From an uncultured Alcaligenaceae bacterium (GTDB taxonomy: Bacteria > Pseudomonadota > Gammaproteobacteria > Burkholderiales > Burkholderiaceae_B), in contig CALEQZ010000072.1 of the NCBI GenBank assembly GCA_937908115.1, forward strand, positions 38,543-102,542: DNA of 64,000 nucleotides, written 5' to 3'. Positions 33,693 to 42,582 of the stretch are shown in pieces; position 1 is the first letter of the stretch, and each line of letters begins with the position of its first letter. The notes under the pieces were generated by a model. It worked only from the letters and a program-made list of their open reading frames with translations, was not told where the DNA came from and ran no database searches. A program made the translations under genes and the position numbers.

Positions 33693-34670
33693 ATGCTCAA
33701 GAAAGTCCTGAACCTGCGGACGGCCGGCGCCGCGCTCCTGTTTGCCGCATGCGCGAATGCGCATGCGGCCTGGCCACATGACAAACCCCTGCGCATCGTC
33801 GTGCCCTTTGCCGCGGGCGGGTCGACGGACCTGATCGCCCGCAAGCTTGGCGAAGGGCTGGCCAGCGAGCTGAAGGCCACGGTCATCGTCGAAAACAAGC
33901 CGGGCGCGGGCGGCACGGTCGGCACCCAGTACGTGCGCGAGCAGCCGGCCGACGGCTACACGATCCTCATGGGATCGGTCAGCACGCACGGAAGCGCGGC
34001 ATGCATTTATTCGAACCTGCCCTACGACCCCGTCAAGGACTTTGCGCCGCTGACGGTCGTGGCCACGATTCCCAATGTGCTGGTGATCAACCAGAACGTC
34101 CCGGCCCGCAACCTGCAGGAGTTCATCGCGCTGCTCAAGCAGAATCCCGGCAAGTATTCCTTCGCGTCGAACGGCCAGGGCACGTCCAACCACCTGGCGG
34201 CGGAACTGTTTGCCGGCACCACCGGCGTGTCCATGATCCACGTTCCCTACCGCGGCTCAGGCCCGGCGCTCATTGACCTGGTCGGCGGCCAGGTGACGAT
34301 GATGATGGACGTGGTCATGACTTCCTATCCCTACATCAAGGAAGGCAAGCTGCGGGCGCTGGGGGTGACCTCGCTCGAGCGGTCCGAGATGCTGCCGGAC
34401 GTGCCCACGATCGCCGAATCCGGCTATCCCGGCTACGAAGCGATGGTCTGGTTTGGCATGCTGGCGCCGGCCGGCATACCCGCCGACGTGCGCGACCGGC
34501 TGACCCAGGCGTTGGTAACCACGCTCAAGGGCAAGACCATAACCGACTACCTGGAAACCCAAGGCGCGCGGGTGTCGGCGATCTCGTCGGATGCATTTGG
34601 GGCGATGATCAAGGACGAAATCGCCAAGTGGTGCCAAGTGGCCAAGAAAGCCAAGATCCAGCTCAACTGA
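33693..34670 (+). CDS. Bug/TctC-family periplasmic solute-binding protein
   Basis: A 325-residue tripartite tricarboxylate receptor with a signal peptide (about 1-26, AHA cleavage type). The usual motifs follow: PLRIVVPFAAGGSTDLIAR, VIVENKPGAGGTVGTQYVRE, IHVPYRGSGPALIDLVGGQ and PDVPTIAESGYPGYEA. It is first in a seven-gene-style run with hydantoinase and dehydrogenase genes. No TctAB subunits are near. It probably imports or senses the substrate of HyuAB. Confidence 0.88.
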   Translation: MLKKVLNLRTAGAALLFAACANAHAAWPHDKPLRIVVPFAAGGSTDLIARKLGEGLASELKATVIVENKPGAGGTVGTQYVREQPADGYTILMGSVSTHGSAACIYSNLPYDPVKDFAPLTVVATIPNVLVINQNVPARNLQEFIALLKQNPGKYSFASNGQGTSNHLAAELFAGTTGVSMIHVPYRGSGPALIDLVGGQVTMMMDVVMTSYPYIKEGKLRALGVTSLERSEMLPDVPTIAESGYPGYEAMVWFGMLAPAGIPADVRDRLTQALVTTLKGKTITDYLETQGARVSAISSDAFGAMIKDEIAKWCQVAKKAKIQLN

Positions 34671-34763
34671 TTTTTTCCCTGCCTGAAGCCTGCCTGCGCG
34701 GTGGATCTTCACGCCGCGCAAGCGGCGTACGCCCTTATTCGACAACATTGGAATGCAAAGCAT

Positions 34764-36821
34764 ATGTACCGCATAGGGATAGACGTCGGAGGCACGTTCA
34801 CCGACTTCACCATGATCGACGAACGGGCGGGAACCGTGTTCTTCCACAAGGTTCCTTCCACTCCCGACGACCCGTCCCGGGCGATCGCCCAGGGCATAGG
34901 CCAGATGCTCCGAGACAACGGCGTCGACCCTTCGGAGGTCGCGCATGTCGGGCATGGCACCACCGTCGCCACGAACCTGATCATCGAGCGCAAGGGCGCG
35001 CCGGTCGGCTTGATCACGACCAAAGGCTTCCGGGACATCCTTGAAATCGGGCGGCAGACGCGCCCCCACTTGTACGACTACAGTGTGGGCAAGCCACCGG
35101 TCGCTGTGCCGCGCCGTCACCGCTACGAAGTGGAAGAACGGGTGGATGCTTCCGGCGCGGTGCTCACGCCGCTGAATGAAGAACAGGTGCGCCAGGCGGC
35201 GCGGCTCTTCGCCGCGGAGGGGATCCAGGCGGTCACCATCTGCTTTCTGCATTCCTACCGCAACCCCAAGCACGAGCTGCGCGCCCGGGAGATCGTGGCC
35301 GAGGAAATGCCTGAGGCCTACATCAGCCTGTCTTGCGAAGTCCTGCCGGAGTTCCGGGAATACGAACGCTTGTCCACGACCGTGCTCAACGCGGCGGTCG
35401 GCCCGCGCATGGCGCGCTACCTGGAGCGCTTCTTGCAGCGCGTCAGGGAACTGGGCATCGAACACGAGCCGCACACCATCCACTCCAACGGCGGGCTGAT
35501 GTCGGTGGCCACCGTCCGGCAATACCCGGTGCGCACCTGCCTGTCCGGCCCGGCGGCCGGCGTGGTCGGCGCCGCGGCCGTAGGGCGCGTCATCGGGAGC
35601 CGTAACCTGGTGACGTTCGACGTCGGCGGGACCAGCACCGACGTGTCGCTGGTGTGCGATGGCAAGCCGCTGTTCACCTCGCAGCGCAGCGTGGCGGGCT
35701 ATCCCGTCAAGACGCCGATGGTCGACATACACGTGATCGGCGCCGGCGGCGGCAGCATCGCCTGGATGGATGATGCGGGCGCGCTCAAGGTAGGGCCGCA
35801 CAGCGCGGGCGCGGTGCCCGGACCGGCCGCGTACGGGCGCGGAGGCACCGAACCGACCATCACCGATGCCGAAGTCGTCCTGCAGCGCCTGAATCCGGTG
35901 TCGCTGCTCAATGGCCGCATGGCCGTGCAGGCGCAGGCCGCGCGCGAGGTCATCGAGCGGCGCGTCGCACAGCCGTTGGGTATCGGCCTGGAGGCGGCGG
36001 CCGAAGGGATCCTGCGCATTGCCACGGCCAACATGAGCCGGGCCATTCGCGCGGTCTCGACCGAGCGCGGCTACGATCTGTCGGCGTTCGCGCTCTATGC
36101 GTACGGCGGCGCGGGCCCCCTGCACGCGGTGGAGGTCGCCGAGGAATGCGGCATCCCCAGGGTCATCGTCCCGCAGGAGCCGGGCACCATGTGCGCGCGC
36201 GGCATCCTGCTCAGCGACATCTCTTTCGATTTCGTGCGCAGCGAGATCACCGTCGCCAATGCCGACACATGGGCCGCAACGACGAAAATCTTCGAGGAGC
36301 TGCGTGCCGACGCGCAAGCCTGGCTGGACCAGGAGCGCGTGGAGCCGGCGCTGCGCAGCTGCCATGCATCGGTGGATGCGCGCTATGAAGGCCAGAACTT
36401 CGAAGTCCAAGTACCGCTGGATGATGTGGGGCCGGGGGGCTTCGAGGAGTTCGCGCGCCGTTTCCGCCAGGCGCACGAGCGTGAGTATGGCTATGTCGTC
36501 GATGACCGGCCCGTGCAAATCATCAACTGCCGGATGCAGGCCTTGGGGCAGGTCATCAAGGCGCCCCTGGCGCAACGCATCGTGCAGGGCAGCCTGGAGG
36601 ACGCGCGAACCGGTAGCCGGCGCGTGTACTTCGGCGCCCGGCACGGCTGGCTGGACACGCCGGTGTTCGACCGGGAACGGCTGCCGACCGGGGTCGTCCT
36701 GCAGGGTCCCGCCGTGATCGAAGAAATGAGTTCGACCACGCTGGTCGGCGTCGGCCATCGCGCAGAAGTCGATGTCTACGGCAACCTCGTCATCACCCTC
36801 AAGGAGATTCGCAATGACTGA
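34764..36821 (+). CDS. Hydantoinase A/oxoprolinase-family protein (HyuA)
   Basis: A 685-residue ATPase-like subunit of the hydantoinase/oxoprolinase superfamily, which includes N-methylhydantoinase and acetone or acetophenone carboxylases. The N-terminal phosphate loop is RIGIDVGGTFTDFTMID. GHGTTVATNLIIERKG, LSGPAAGVVGAAAVG, FDVGGTSTDVSLV and GAGGGSIAWMDDAGALKVGPHSAG follow. ATG at 34764 is preferred over GTG at 34701 because the domain starts there. It overlaps HyuB by 8 bp. ATP-dependent ring opening is likely; the exact lactam or hydantoin is unknown. Confidence 0.87.
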   Translation: MYRIGIDVGGTFTDFTMIDERAGTVFFHKVPSTPDDPSRAIAQGIGQMLRDNGVDPSEVAHVGHGTTVATNLIIERKGAPVGLITTKGFRDILEIGRQTRPHLYDYSVGKPPVAVPRRHRYEVEERVDASGAVLTPLNEEQVRQAARLFAAEGIQAVTICFLHSYRNPKHELRAREIVAEEMPEAYISLSCEVLPEFREYERLSTTVLNAAVGPRMARYLERFLQRVRELGIEHEPHTIHSNGGLMSVATVRQYPVRTCLSGPAAGVVGAAAVGRVIGSRNLVTFDVGGTSTDVSLVCDGKPLFTSQRSVAGYPVKTPMVDIHVIGAGGGSIAWMDDAGALKVGPHSAGAVPGPAAYGRGGTEPTITDAEVVLQRLNPVSLLNGRMAVQAQAAREVIERRVAQPLGIGLEAAAEGILRIATANMSRAIRAVSTERGYDLSAFALYAYGGAGPLHAVEVAEECGIPRVIVPQEPGTMCARGILLSDISFDFVRSEITVANADTWAATTKIFEELRADAQAWLDQERVEPALRSCHASVDARYEGQNFEVQVPLDDVGPGGFEEFARRFRQAHEREYGYVVDDRPVQIINCRMQALGQVIKAPLAQRIVQGSLEDARTGSRRVYFGARHGWLDTPVFDRERLPTGVVLQGPAVIEEMSSTTLVGVGHRAEVDVYGNLVITLKEIRND

Positions 36822-38547
36822 GTCCGCCGCCTCCAGCGTCCGGGCCGGCCCCGTCGATCCGATCGGCATGGAAGTCTTCTTCAACCGGCTCCTGTCGATC
36901 ACCGAAGACATGAACAACACCCTGGTCCGGGCATCATTCTCGACCAACATCAAAGAGCGCAAGGATTGCTCCGTGGCGTTGTTCGACGCCACCGGCCGGC
37001 TCGTGGCGCAGGGCACGCAGATCCCGCTGCATCTCGGATCGCTCGACGGCGCCATGGGCGCGATCCTGGCGCAATACCCCGCCGACGACATTCATGACGG
37101 CGACGTCTTCATCTGCAACGATCCGTACCTGGCCAACGGCAGCCACTTGCCCGACATCAATGTGGTCACCCCGGTGTTCTGGGAAGGCACGCTACGCTTT
37201 TTCGCGGCCAACATCGCGCACCATTCCGACGTGGGCGGCGCCGTGCCGGGGTCGATCGCCGGGGGCCTGCAGTCGATTTTCGAGGAAGGCATTCGCATTC
37301 CGGCCTGCCGCATTGCGCGGGCGGGCCGGATCGACGAGGACATGCTGCGGCTGATTTGCTCCAACACACGCGACCCCGAGGAGCGGCAGCTGGACCTGCG
37401 CGTGCAGATGGCCACCAACCAGCGTGGCGCGGCAGCCGTCAAGGGGTTGATCCGCCAGATGGGACTGGATGCCGTGCTGCGGTCGGTCGAGGACGTCATC
37501 GCCTACACGCGGCGGCGCCTGCTCAACCGTATCGCCGAACTCCGGCAAGGCAGCTACACCTTCCGTGCCGACCTGGACGACGACGGCATGGGGGGCGAAC
37601 CGGTTCCCATTTGCGTGACCCTGACGGTGAAACCGGACGGCCTGGACTTCGATTTCGAGGGGTCGGGCAAACAGGCGCGTGGCGCCATGAACCTGCCGTT
37701 CAATGCCTTGCGGGCATCGGTGTACTACGCGGTCAAGGCTCTGCTCGATCCAGACATTCCGCCCAATGCCGGCCTGTTCGAGCCGATTTCCGTGCGCGCG
37801 CCGCTGGGCACCATCACCAACCCGGAGTTCCCGGCGGCGGTGGGTGCGCGCTCGATCACCGCGCAGAAAGTCGCGGGGGCGATCTTCGGCGCGTTCCGCG
37901 GCCTGTTGCCAGAGGACAAGATCATGGCATCCAGCAACGATTGCTGCCCGGCGATCGTGTTTTCCGGCCGCTGGCCAAACCGGCCGGGGCATTTCGTCTA
38001 CCTGGAAACCCTCGGCGGCGGGGCGGGCGCGCGCCGCGATGCCGACGGCATGGACGCGATCCATGTCCACATGACGAATACGTCCAACCTGCCAGTCGAA
38101 GCGCTGGAGAACGAATACCCCTTGCTCATGGACGAGTATGCGTTGATCCCGGATTCGGGCGGAGCAGGACGCACCCGCGGCGGGCTGGCCATCGCCAAGC
38201 AGATCAGCGCGCGCGTGCCGGGCATCGTGTTCTCGGCACGTTCGGATAGCCATACCGTGGGCGTGGCCGCGGGCGTGCTGGGCGGGCGTGACGGCCGGCG
38301 CGCCAGGCTGATCCGCAACTACGGCACCGACCGCCAGGAGGAGCTGTTTTCCAAGACGGCCAACATCCGCTTGGATGCCGGGGAAAATGTGCGCATCGAA
38401 ACGCCGGGCGGGGGAGGATTCGGGCCGCCTTCCGAGCGGCCGCGCGAATGGGTCGAGCAGGACCTGCGCGACGGCAAGATCACGCCCGAAAGCGCCCGCG
38501 CCGAGTATGGGTACGCCGCGGCCGGGCGCGATGCGACGTCTGCTTGA
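36814..38547 (+). CDS. Hydantoinase B/oxoprolinase-family protein (HyuB)
   Basis: A 577-residue partner subunit of HyuA. Marks are NPL-type NRLLSITEDMNNTLVRASFSTNIKERKDCS, the metal-site-like FICNDPYLANGSHLPDINVV, HHSDVGGAVPGS, and the C-terminal GAGRTRGGLAIAKQI and TPGGGGFGPP. It is translationally coupled to HyuA (AAGGAG before the ATG). It probably forms the hydrolytic or carboxylase heteromer. Confidence 0.88.
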   Translation: MTESAASSVRAGPVDPIGMEVFFNRLLSITEDMNNTLVRASFSTNIKERKDCSVALFDATGRLVAQGTQIPLHLGSLDGAMGAILAQYPADDIHDGDVFICNDPYLANGSHLPDINVVTPVFWEGTLRFFAANIAHHSDVGGAVPGSIAGGLQSIFEEGIRIPACRIARAGRIDEDMLRLICSNTRDPEERQLDLRVQMATNQRGAAAVKGLIRQMGLDAVLRSVEDVIAYTRRRLLNRIAELRQGSYTFRADLDDDGMGGEPVPICVTLTVKPDGLDFDFEGSGKQARGAMNLPFNALRASVYYAVKALLDPDIPPNAGLFEPISVRAPLGTITNPEFPAAVGARSITAQKVAGAIFGAFRGLLPEDKIMASSNDCCPAIVFSGRWPNRPGHFVYLETLGGGAGARRDADGMDAIHVHMTNTSNLPVEALENEYPLLMDEYALIPDSGGAGRTRGGLAIAKQISARVPGIVFSARSDSHTVGVAAGVLGGRDGRRARLIRNYGTDRQEELFSKTANIRLDAGENVRIETPGGGGFGPPSERPREWVEQDLRDGKITPESARAEYGYAAAGRDATSA

Positions 38548-38573
38548 CGGTGCTGGCCGGAAAGAAGACGACC

Positions 38574-39743
38574 ATGGAGACCTCTCGCATGGCGCATGCA
38601 CCCACCCGGCCGGCGCGCGCACGCCCGGCCGTCTATGACGCCCTCGTCGTCGGCGGCGGCCTGGTCGGATGCGCGCTGGCCTATGGCATGCATCCGGCCT
38701 TGGCGGACATCGCCGTGGTCGACGAAGGCGACATCGCCTGGCGCGCTTCGCGCGGCAATTTCGGGCTGGTGTGGGTACAAAGCAAGGGGCTGGGCCTGCC
38801 TGCATACGCGCGCTGGACCCTGCATTCCGCCCGGCTATGGCCCACGCTGGCGGCGCGTCTGTTGGAAGAAACCGGCATCGATGTACAGCTGCGGCAGCCA
38901 GGCGGCCTGTTTCCGATGCTCAGCGATGCCGAGACGCAGGCGCGGGTCAAGTTCATGCAGACGCTGCATGGCCAGCCGGACATGCCGAGTTATCCCTGGA
39001 AGCTGCTGGACCACAAAGAAGCGGCCGAACTCGTTCCGGGACTGGGGCCGGCGGTTCAGCACGCGATCTGGAGCCCGGTCGACGGCGCAGTCAACCCGCT
39101 GAAGTTGTTTCGCGCTTTGCATGTCGCTTTGGCGCGACGAGGCGTGCATTATCTTCCGCGCTGTCCAGCGACGACCATCACGCAAGGGGATGATGGCGTG
39201 TTTCGCGTGACCACGCCCCAGGGCGTGCTCAGCGGCCGCAGGCTGGTTCTTGCCGCGGGCCTGAACAACCGCGCGCTCGGCGAGCAGGTTGGCCTCGATG
39301 TTCCGGTGCGGCCGCAACGCGGGCAGATCATCGCGCTGGAGCGCACACGCAGGCTGCTGGACATTCCGCTCAACACGTTGCGCCAGATGGATGAGGGGTC
39401 GTGGCTGGTCGCCGATTCCCAGGAAGAGGCCGGCTTCGAGGACCGCCTCGTAGGCTTGCCCGTGCTGGCCACGCTGGCCGAGCGCGCCGTATTGACCTTG
39501 CCTGCTCTGCGCGATGTGCGCATCGTGCGCGCCTGGTCGGCGCTACGCATCATGTCGGCGGACGGGTTCCCCATCTACCAGGAGTCGCCTACCCATCCCG
39601 GCGCATTCGTCGCGACATGCCACAGCGGCGTCACGCTGGCGGCGGCCCATGCGCTCGAACTGGCTCCCATGCTTGCCGCCGGCGCCTTGCAGCCAACCGT
39701 GTCAGCCTTTACCAACCGGAGATTCCATGTTCAGAAGGCTTGA
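38574..39743 (+). CDS. FAD-dependent amino-acid dehydrogenase subunit (DAO-like, OoxB/HcnC type)
   Basis: A 389-residue DAO-fold flavoprotein with an N-terminal dinucleotide motif (VVGGGLVGCALAYGM) and late RAWSALRIMSADGFP and THPGAFVATCHSGVTLA segments typical of glycine/sarcosine/D-amino-acid oxidases. It is the beta-like subunit of three-component dehydrogenases (octopine/nopaline oxidase, D-hydroxyproline dehydrogenase, HcnABC). The start is 38574 or ATG 38589, which has GGAGA upstream. It overlaps the [2Fe-2S] gene by 17 bp. Confidence 0.82.
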   Translation: METSRMAHAPTRPARARPAVYDALVVGGGLVGCALAYGMHPALADIAVVDEGDIAWRASRGNFGLVWVQSKGLGLPAYARWTLHSARLWPTLAARLLEETGIDVQLRQPGGLFPMLSDAETQARVKFMQTLHGQPDMPSYPWKLLDHKEAAELVPGLGPAVQHAIWSPVDGAVNPLKLFRALHVALARRGVHYLPRCPATTITQGDDGVFRVTTPQGVLSGRRLVLAAGLNNRALGEQVGLDVPVRPQRGQIIALERTRRLLDIPLNTLRQMDEGSWLVADSQEEAGFEDRLVGLPVLATLAERAVLTLPALRDVRIVRAWSALRIMSADGFPIYQESPTHPGAFVATCHSGVTLAAAHALELAPMLAAGALQPTVSAFTNRRFHVQKA

Positions 39744-40023
39744 TGGAACCGCCGGCACGACTGTGCACCTGACCTACGAAGGCCGCCCGCTGGCCTGCCG
39801 CGAGGGCGACAGCGTGGCCGCGGCCTTGCTTGCCCACGGCCATGCAGCGTGCCGGGACACCGTGGTCGGCGGCGTGCCCCGCGGACCCTACTGCATGATG
39901 GGCGTCTGCTATGACTGCCTGGTCACCATCGACGGCCAACCCAACCGCCAGGCCTGCATGACGCGGGTACGGGAAGGCATGGTCGTGCAGCGCCAGTCGG
40001 GCCCCCGTGAGGTTGCGCCATGA
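39727..40023 (+). CDS. Small [2Fe-2S] subunit (HcnA/OoxC-like)
   Basis: A 98-residue ferredoxin-like protein. The cluster motif is CRDTVVGGVPRGPYCMMGVCYDCLVTIDG, with a later QACMTRV; together these supply the four cysteines of a plant-type [2Fe-2S] centre. It starts inside the preceding gene (GGAG upstream) and its stop overlaps the next start (ATGA). It should carry electrons between the two FAD subunits. Confidence 0.85.
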   Translation: MFRRLDGTAGTTVHLTYEGRPLACREGDSVAAALLAHGHAACRDTVVGGVPRGPYCMMGVCYDCLVTIDGQPNRQACMTRVREGMVVQRQSGPREVAP

Positions 40024-41483
40024 CCATGCATGCCCGATGTGACTTGGCGATCGTGGGCGCCGGACCGGCCGGCATGGCCGCCGCCATCGAAGCCGCGCGC
40101 CTTGGCCTGGCGACCGTAGTACTGGATGAGCAGGCCGAACCGGGCGGCCAGATTTACCGCGGTATCACCAACCCTCCGTTGCACGACCGGTCCGTGCTTG
40201 GTTCCGATTACTGGCATGGCGCCGCGCTGGCCGATGCCTTTCAGCGCTCAGGTGCCCGGCGCGAGGCCGGCGCAACGGTATGGGCCATCCTGCCGGGAGA
40301 GCTTGACGACGGCGCCGGGCCGTCCTCCGCCCCAGCATCGTATTACGACGTCGGCTATTCGGTCGACGGACAGGCCCGGCTGCTGCACGCGCGGCACGTC
40401 CTACTGGCCACCGGCGCGCAGGAGCGTCCGTTCCCCATCCCGGGCTGGACGCTGCCGGGCGTCATGACCGCGGGCGGTGCACAGATCCTGCTGAAATCTT
40501 CGGGCCTGGTGCCAGAGGGCCGCACGGTGCTTGCGGGCTGCGGCCCCTTGCTCTATCTGCTGGCCTGGCAGTACCTGAGCGCCGGCGCGCGCATCGATGC
40601 GTTGCTGGATACCACGCCTGCTGGACAAATGTGGCGGGCGCTGCCGTACGCATGGGGCTTTCTCCGTTCGCCATATTTTGCCAAAGGCTTGCGCCTGCTG
40701 CGCGCGGTCAAGGCCGCCGTACCCGTCGTGCGCGGGGTCGACGCATTGCAAGCGCAGGGCAGCGGACGCCTCGAAAGCGTGCGATACCTCGCACGCGGCG
40801 CCTGGCACACCTTGCCGGCCGATTACCTGCTGCTGCACCAAGGGGTGATTCCCAACATCAACTTGGCGCACGCGGCAGGCGTGCCGCATCGCTGGAACGA
40901 CGACATGGCCTGTTGGGAACCGCAGGTCGACGAATGGGGAGCGACGGCAGTGCCGCACATCGGCATTGCCGGCGACGGCGCGGGCATCGCCGGCGCGCTG
41001 GCCGCCGAGCACAGAGGTCGCCTGGCGGCGCTGGAGGCGGCGCGCGCCTTGGGGGTGATCGATGCGCAACGGCGTGACCGTGAGGCGGCGCCGATCCGGG
41101 CGACGTTGCGCCGCGCGACGCGCGGGCGTGCCTTCTTCGATGCCTTGTATCGCCCGGCCGACCGCCTGCGCCGCCCGGAAGGCGACACCATCGTGTGCCG
41201 CTGCGAAGAGGTCACGGCCGAGCAGGTGCGCTCGGCGGCCCGGCTGGGATGCCAGGGCCCGAACCAAATGAAGGCGTTCCTGCGCTGCGGAATGGGCCCC
41301 TGCCAAGGCCGGTTCTGCGCGGTCACCGTGACCGAGCTGATCGCCCAGGAGCAGGGTCGGTCGCCGGCCGACGTCGGCGTTTACCGGTTGCGGTTCCCCA
41401 CCAAACCGATGACCCTTGGCGAGATGGCATCCATGCCGCAGACGGAAGCCGGGCGCAAGGCCGTCGTGCGCTTGCAAAAGTGA
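40020..41483 (+). CDS. FAD/NAD(P)-dependent oxidoreductase subunit (OoxA/HcnB type)
   Basis: A 487-residue pyridine-nucleotide-disulfide-fold flavoprotein. The N-terminal FAD motif is IVGAGPAGMAAAIEAARLG, then GGQIYRG and LLATGAQERPFPIPGW. The C-terminal BFD-like [2Fe-2S] domain contains VCRCEEVTAEQVRSAARLGCQGPNQMKAFLRCGMGPCQGRFC. With the two preceding genes it forms an alpha-beta-gamma amino-acid or opine dehydrogenase. It is last in the operon; a hairpin follows. Confidence 0.87.
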   Translation: MTMHARCDLAIVGAGPAGMAAAIEAARLGLATVVLDEQAEPGGQIYRGITNPPLHDRSVLGSDYWHGAALADAFQRSGARREAGATVWAILPGELDDGAGPSSAPASYYDVGYSVDGQARLLHARHVLLATGAQERPFPIPGWTLPGVMTAGGAQILLKSSGLVPEGRTVLAGCGPLLYLLAWQYLSAGARIDALLDTTPAGQMWRALPYAWGFLRSPYFAKGLRLLRAVKAAVPVVRGVDALQAQGSGRLESVRYLARGAWHTLPADYLLLHQGVIPNINLAHAAGVPHRWNDDMACWEPQVDEWGATAVPHIGIAGDGAGIAGALAAEHRGRLAALEAARALGVIDAQRRDREAAPIRATLRRATRGRAFFDALYRPADRLRRPEGDTIVCRCEEVTAEQVRSAARLGCQGPNQMKAFLRCGMGPCQGRFCAVTVTELIAQEQGRSPADVGVYRLRFPTKPMTLGEMASMPQTEAGRKAVVRLQK

Positions 41484-41560
41484 CGGTGTAGGACCGGCGG
41501 GGAAGGGTGCTGGGGCGTGGGCAGGCGGCAGCGTCGCCTGCGTTGCCGGGCCTGGCCGCC

Positions 41561-41586
41561 CGCACCCGTCCCGCAGGACGGGTGCG
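41561..41586. terminator. Hairpin between convergent operons
   Basis: An 11-bp perfect stem (41561-41571 with 41576-41586) with a CGCA loop, after the oxidoreductase operon and facing the ABC permease gene. There is no T tract; a bidirectional terminator is likely. Confidence 0.55.
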
Positions 41587-41607
41587 GCTCGGTTGGCAGC
41601 CGTGACG

Positions 41608-42582
41608 TCAGGCGCGCACTTCCTGCCGCTGGAAGGCGATGTAGCCGATCGCAAACAGCAGGATCACGCCGGCCAGCAGGCCGGTGGCCTGCGGCCAGAT
41701 CAGCGCCAGGCTTTGGGTCAGCGGCAGCGGCGTGCCGACCAGGGCGCCTTCGAGCTGGCTAAGGAACACGGGTCCCAGTGCGCGGGTGGCCGGGCTCAGG
41801 ATGGCGATCACCGCTTCGTTGAACAGCTGCGCGGGTGACAGCCGGCCCAGCCATTGTTCCCACTGCATGGTCTGCAGGGTGGGTTGGCCGAAGGCCTGCG
41901 CCAGGGGGTCGGGCGGCGCGATGACCTGCGCCAGCGCCGGTGCCAGCATGGGCCACAGCAGGGCGAAGAACAGCCACAGCCCCAGCGTGACCAGGGCCGA
42001 CGTCGCCGCCGAGCGGAACACGATGGAGAACAGCATCGCGATCGCCAGCCACACGCCCGCGTAGGCCAGCGCCAGCAGCAGGAACACCAGCGACCGGGCG
42101 ATTTCCTCGCCGCCGGGCGGCACGCCCAGGGCGACCAACCCAAGGCCGATGACCAGCAGCCACAGCGCGACCAGGCAGATGCCCAGCGTGGCCAGGCCGG
42201 CCAGGAACTTGCCGCACAGCAGGGCATCGCGGTAAAGCGGCTGGGACAGGATGCGGCTCATGGTCCGGCGCGAGTATTCGCCGTTGACCGCATCGAAGCC
42301 CAGGCCGATGGCCACCAGCGGGATCAGAAAGCCCAGCAGCGCGGCAAAGGACGGCAGGGGCGGCTGCGCGTTGGTGAACAGGCGCAGGAAGACGAAGGGG
42401 TCCGAGCCGGAGCCGCCCGAGGCGCTGCGCACGGCGCCGTACAAGGACGCGGCCGCGGTCAGTACCACCAGCCATTCCAGCACCCGCATGCGCGAGCTGG
42501 ATAGGTGGTCGGACAGCTCCTTGATGGCCACGGCGCCCATGCCTTGCCAGGGCGAGCCCGTACGGTTGGTGTCACGCGGCAT
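41608..42582 (-). CDS. ABC-2 type transporter permease (NosY-like)
   Basis: A 324-residue membrane protein with about six membrane segments and a large extracytoplasmic loop after the first. The region VAIGLGFDAVNGEYSRRTMSRILSQPLYRDALLCGKFLA is characteristic of NosY-like ABC-2 permeases. It is the last gene of a NEW3-protein/ATPase/permease operon and overlaps the ATPase gene by 11 bp. It probably works in export or envelope maturation; the cargo is unknown. Confidence 0.82.
   Translation of the reverse strand: MPRDTNRTGSPWQGMGAVAIKELSDHLSSSRMRVLEWLVVLTAAASLYGAVRSASGGSGSDPFVFLRLFTNAQPPLPSFAALLGFLIPLVAIGLGFDAVNGEYSRRTMSRILSQPLYRDALLCGKFLAGLATLGICLVALWLLVIGLGLVALGVPPGGEEIARSLVFLLLALAYAGVWLAIAMLFSIVFRSAATSALVTLGLWLFFALLWPMLAPALAQVIAPPDPLAQAFGQPTLQTMQWEQWLGRLSPAQLFNEAVIAILSPATRALGPVFLSQLEGALVGTPLPLTQSLALIWPQATGLLAGVILLFAIGYIAFQRQEVRA

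Noticed and set aside
34257..37091. A 944-codon open frame on the minus strand opposite hyuA
   Set aside because: It is antisense to a clear HyuA/HyuB pair with overlaps and SD sites; high G+C produces long empty frames on the opposite strand. Its translation is rich in H, R, D and A with no domain.
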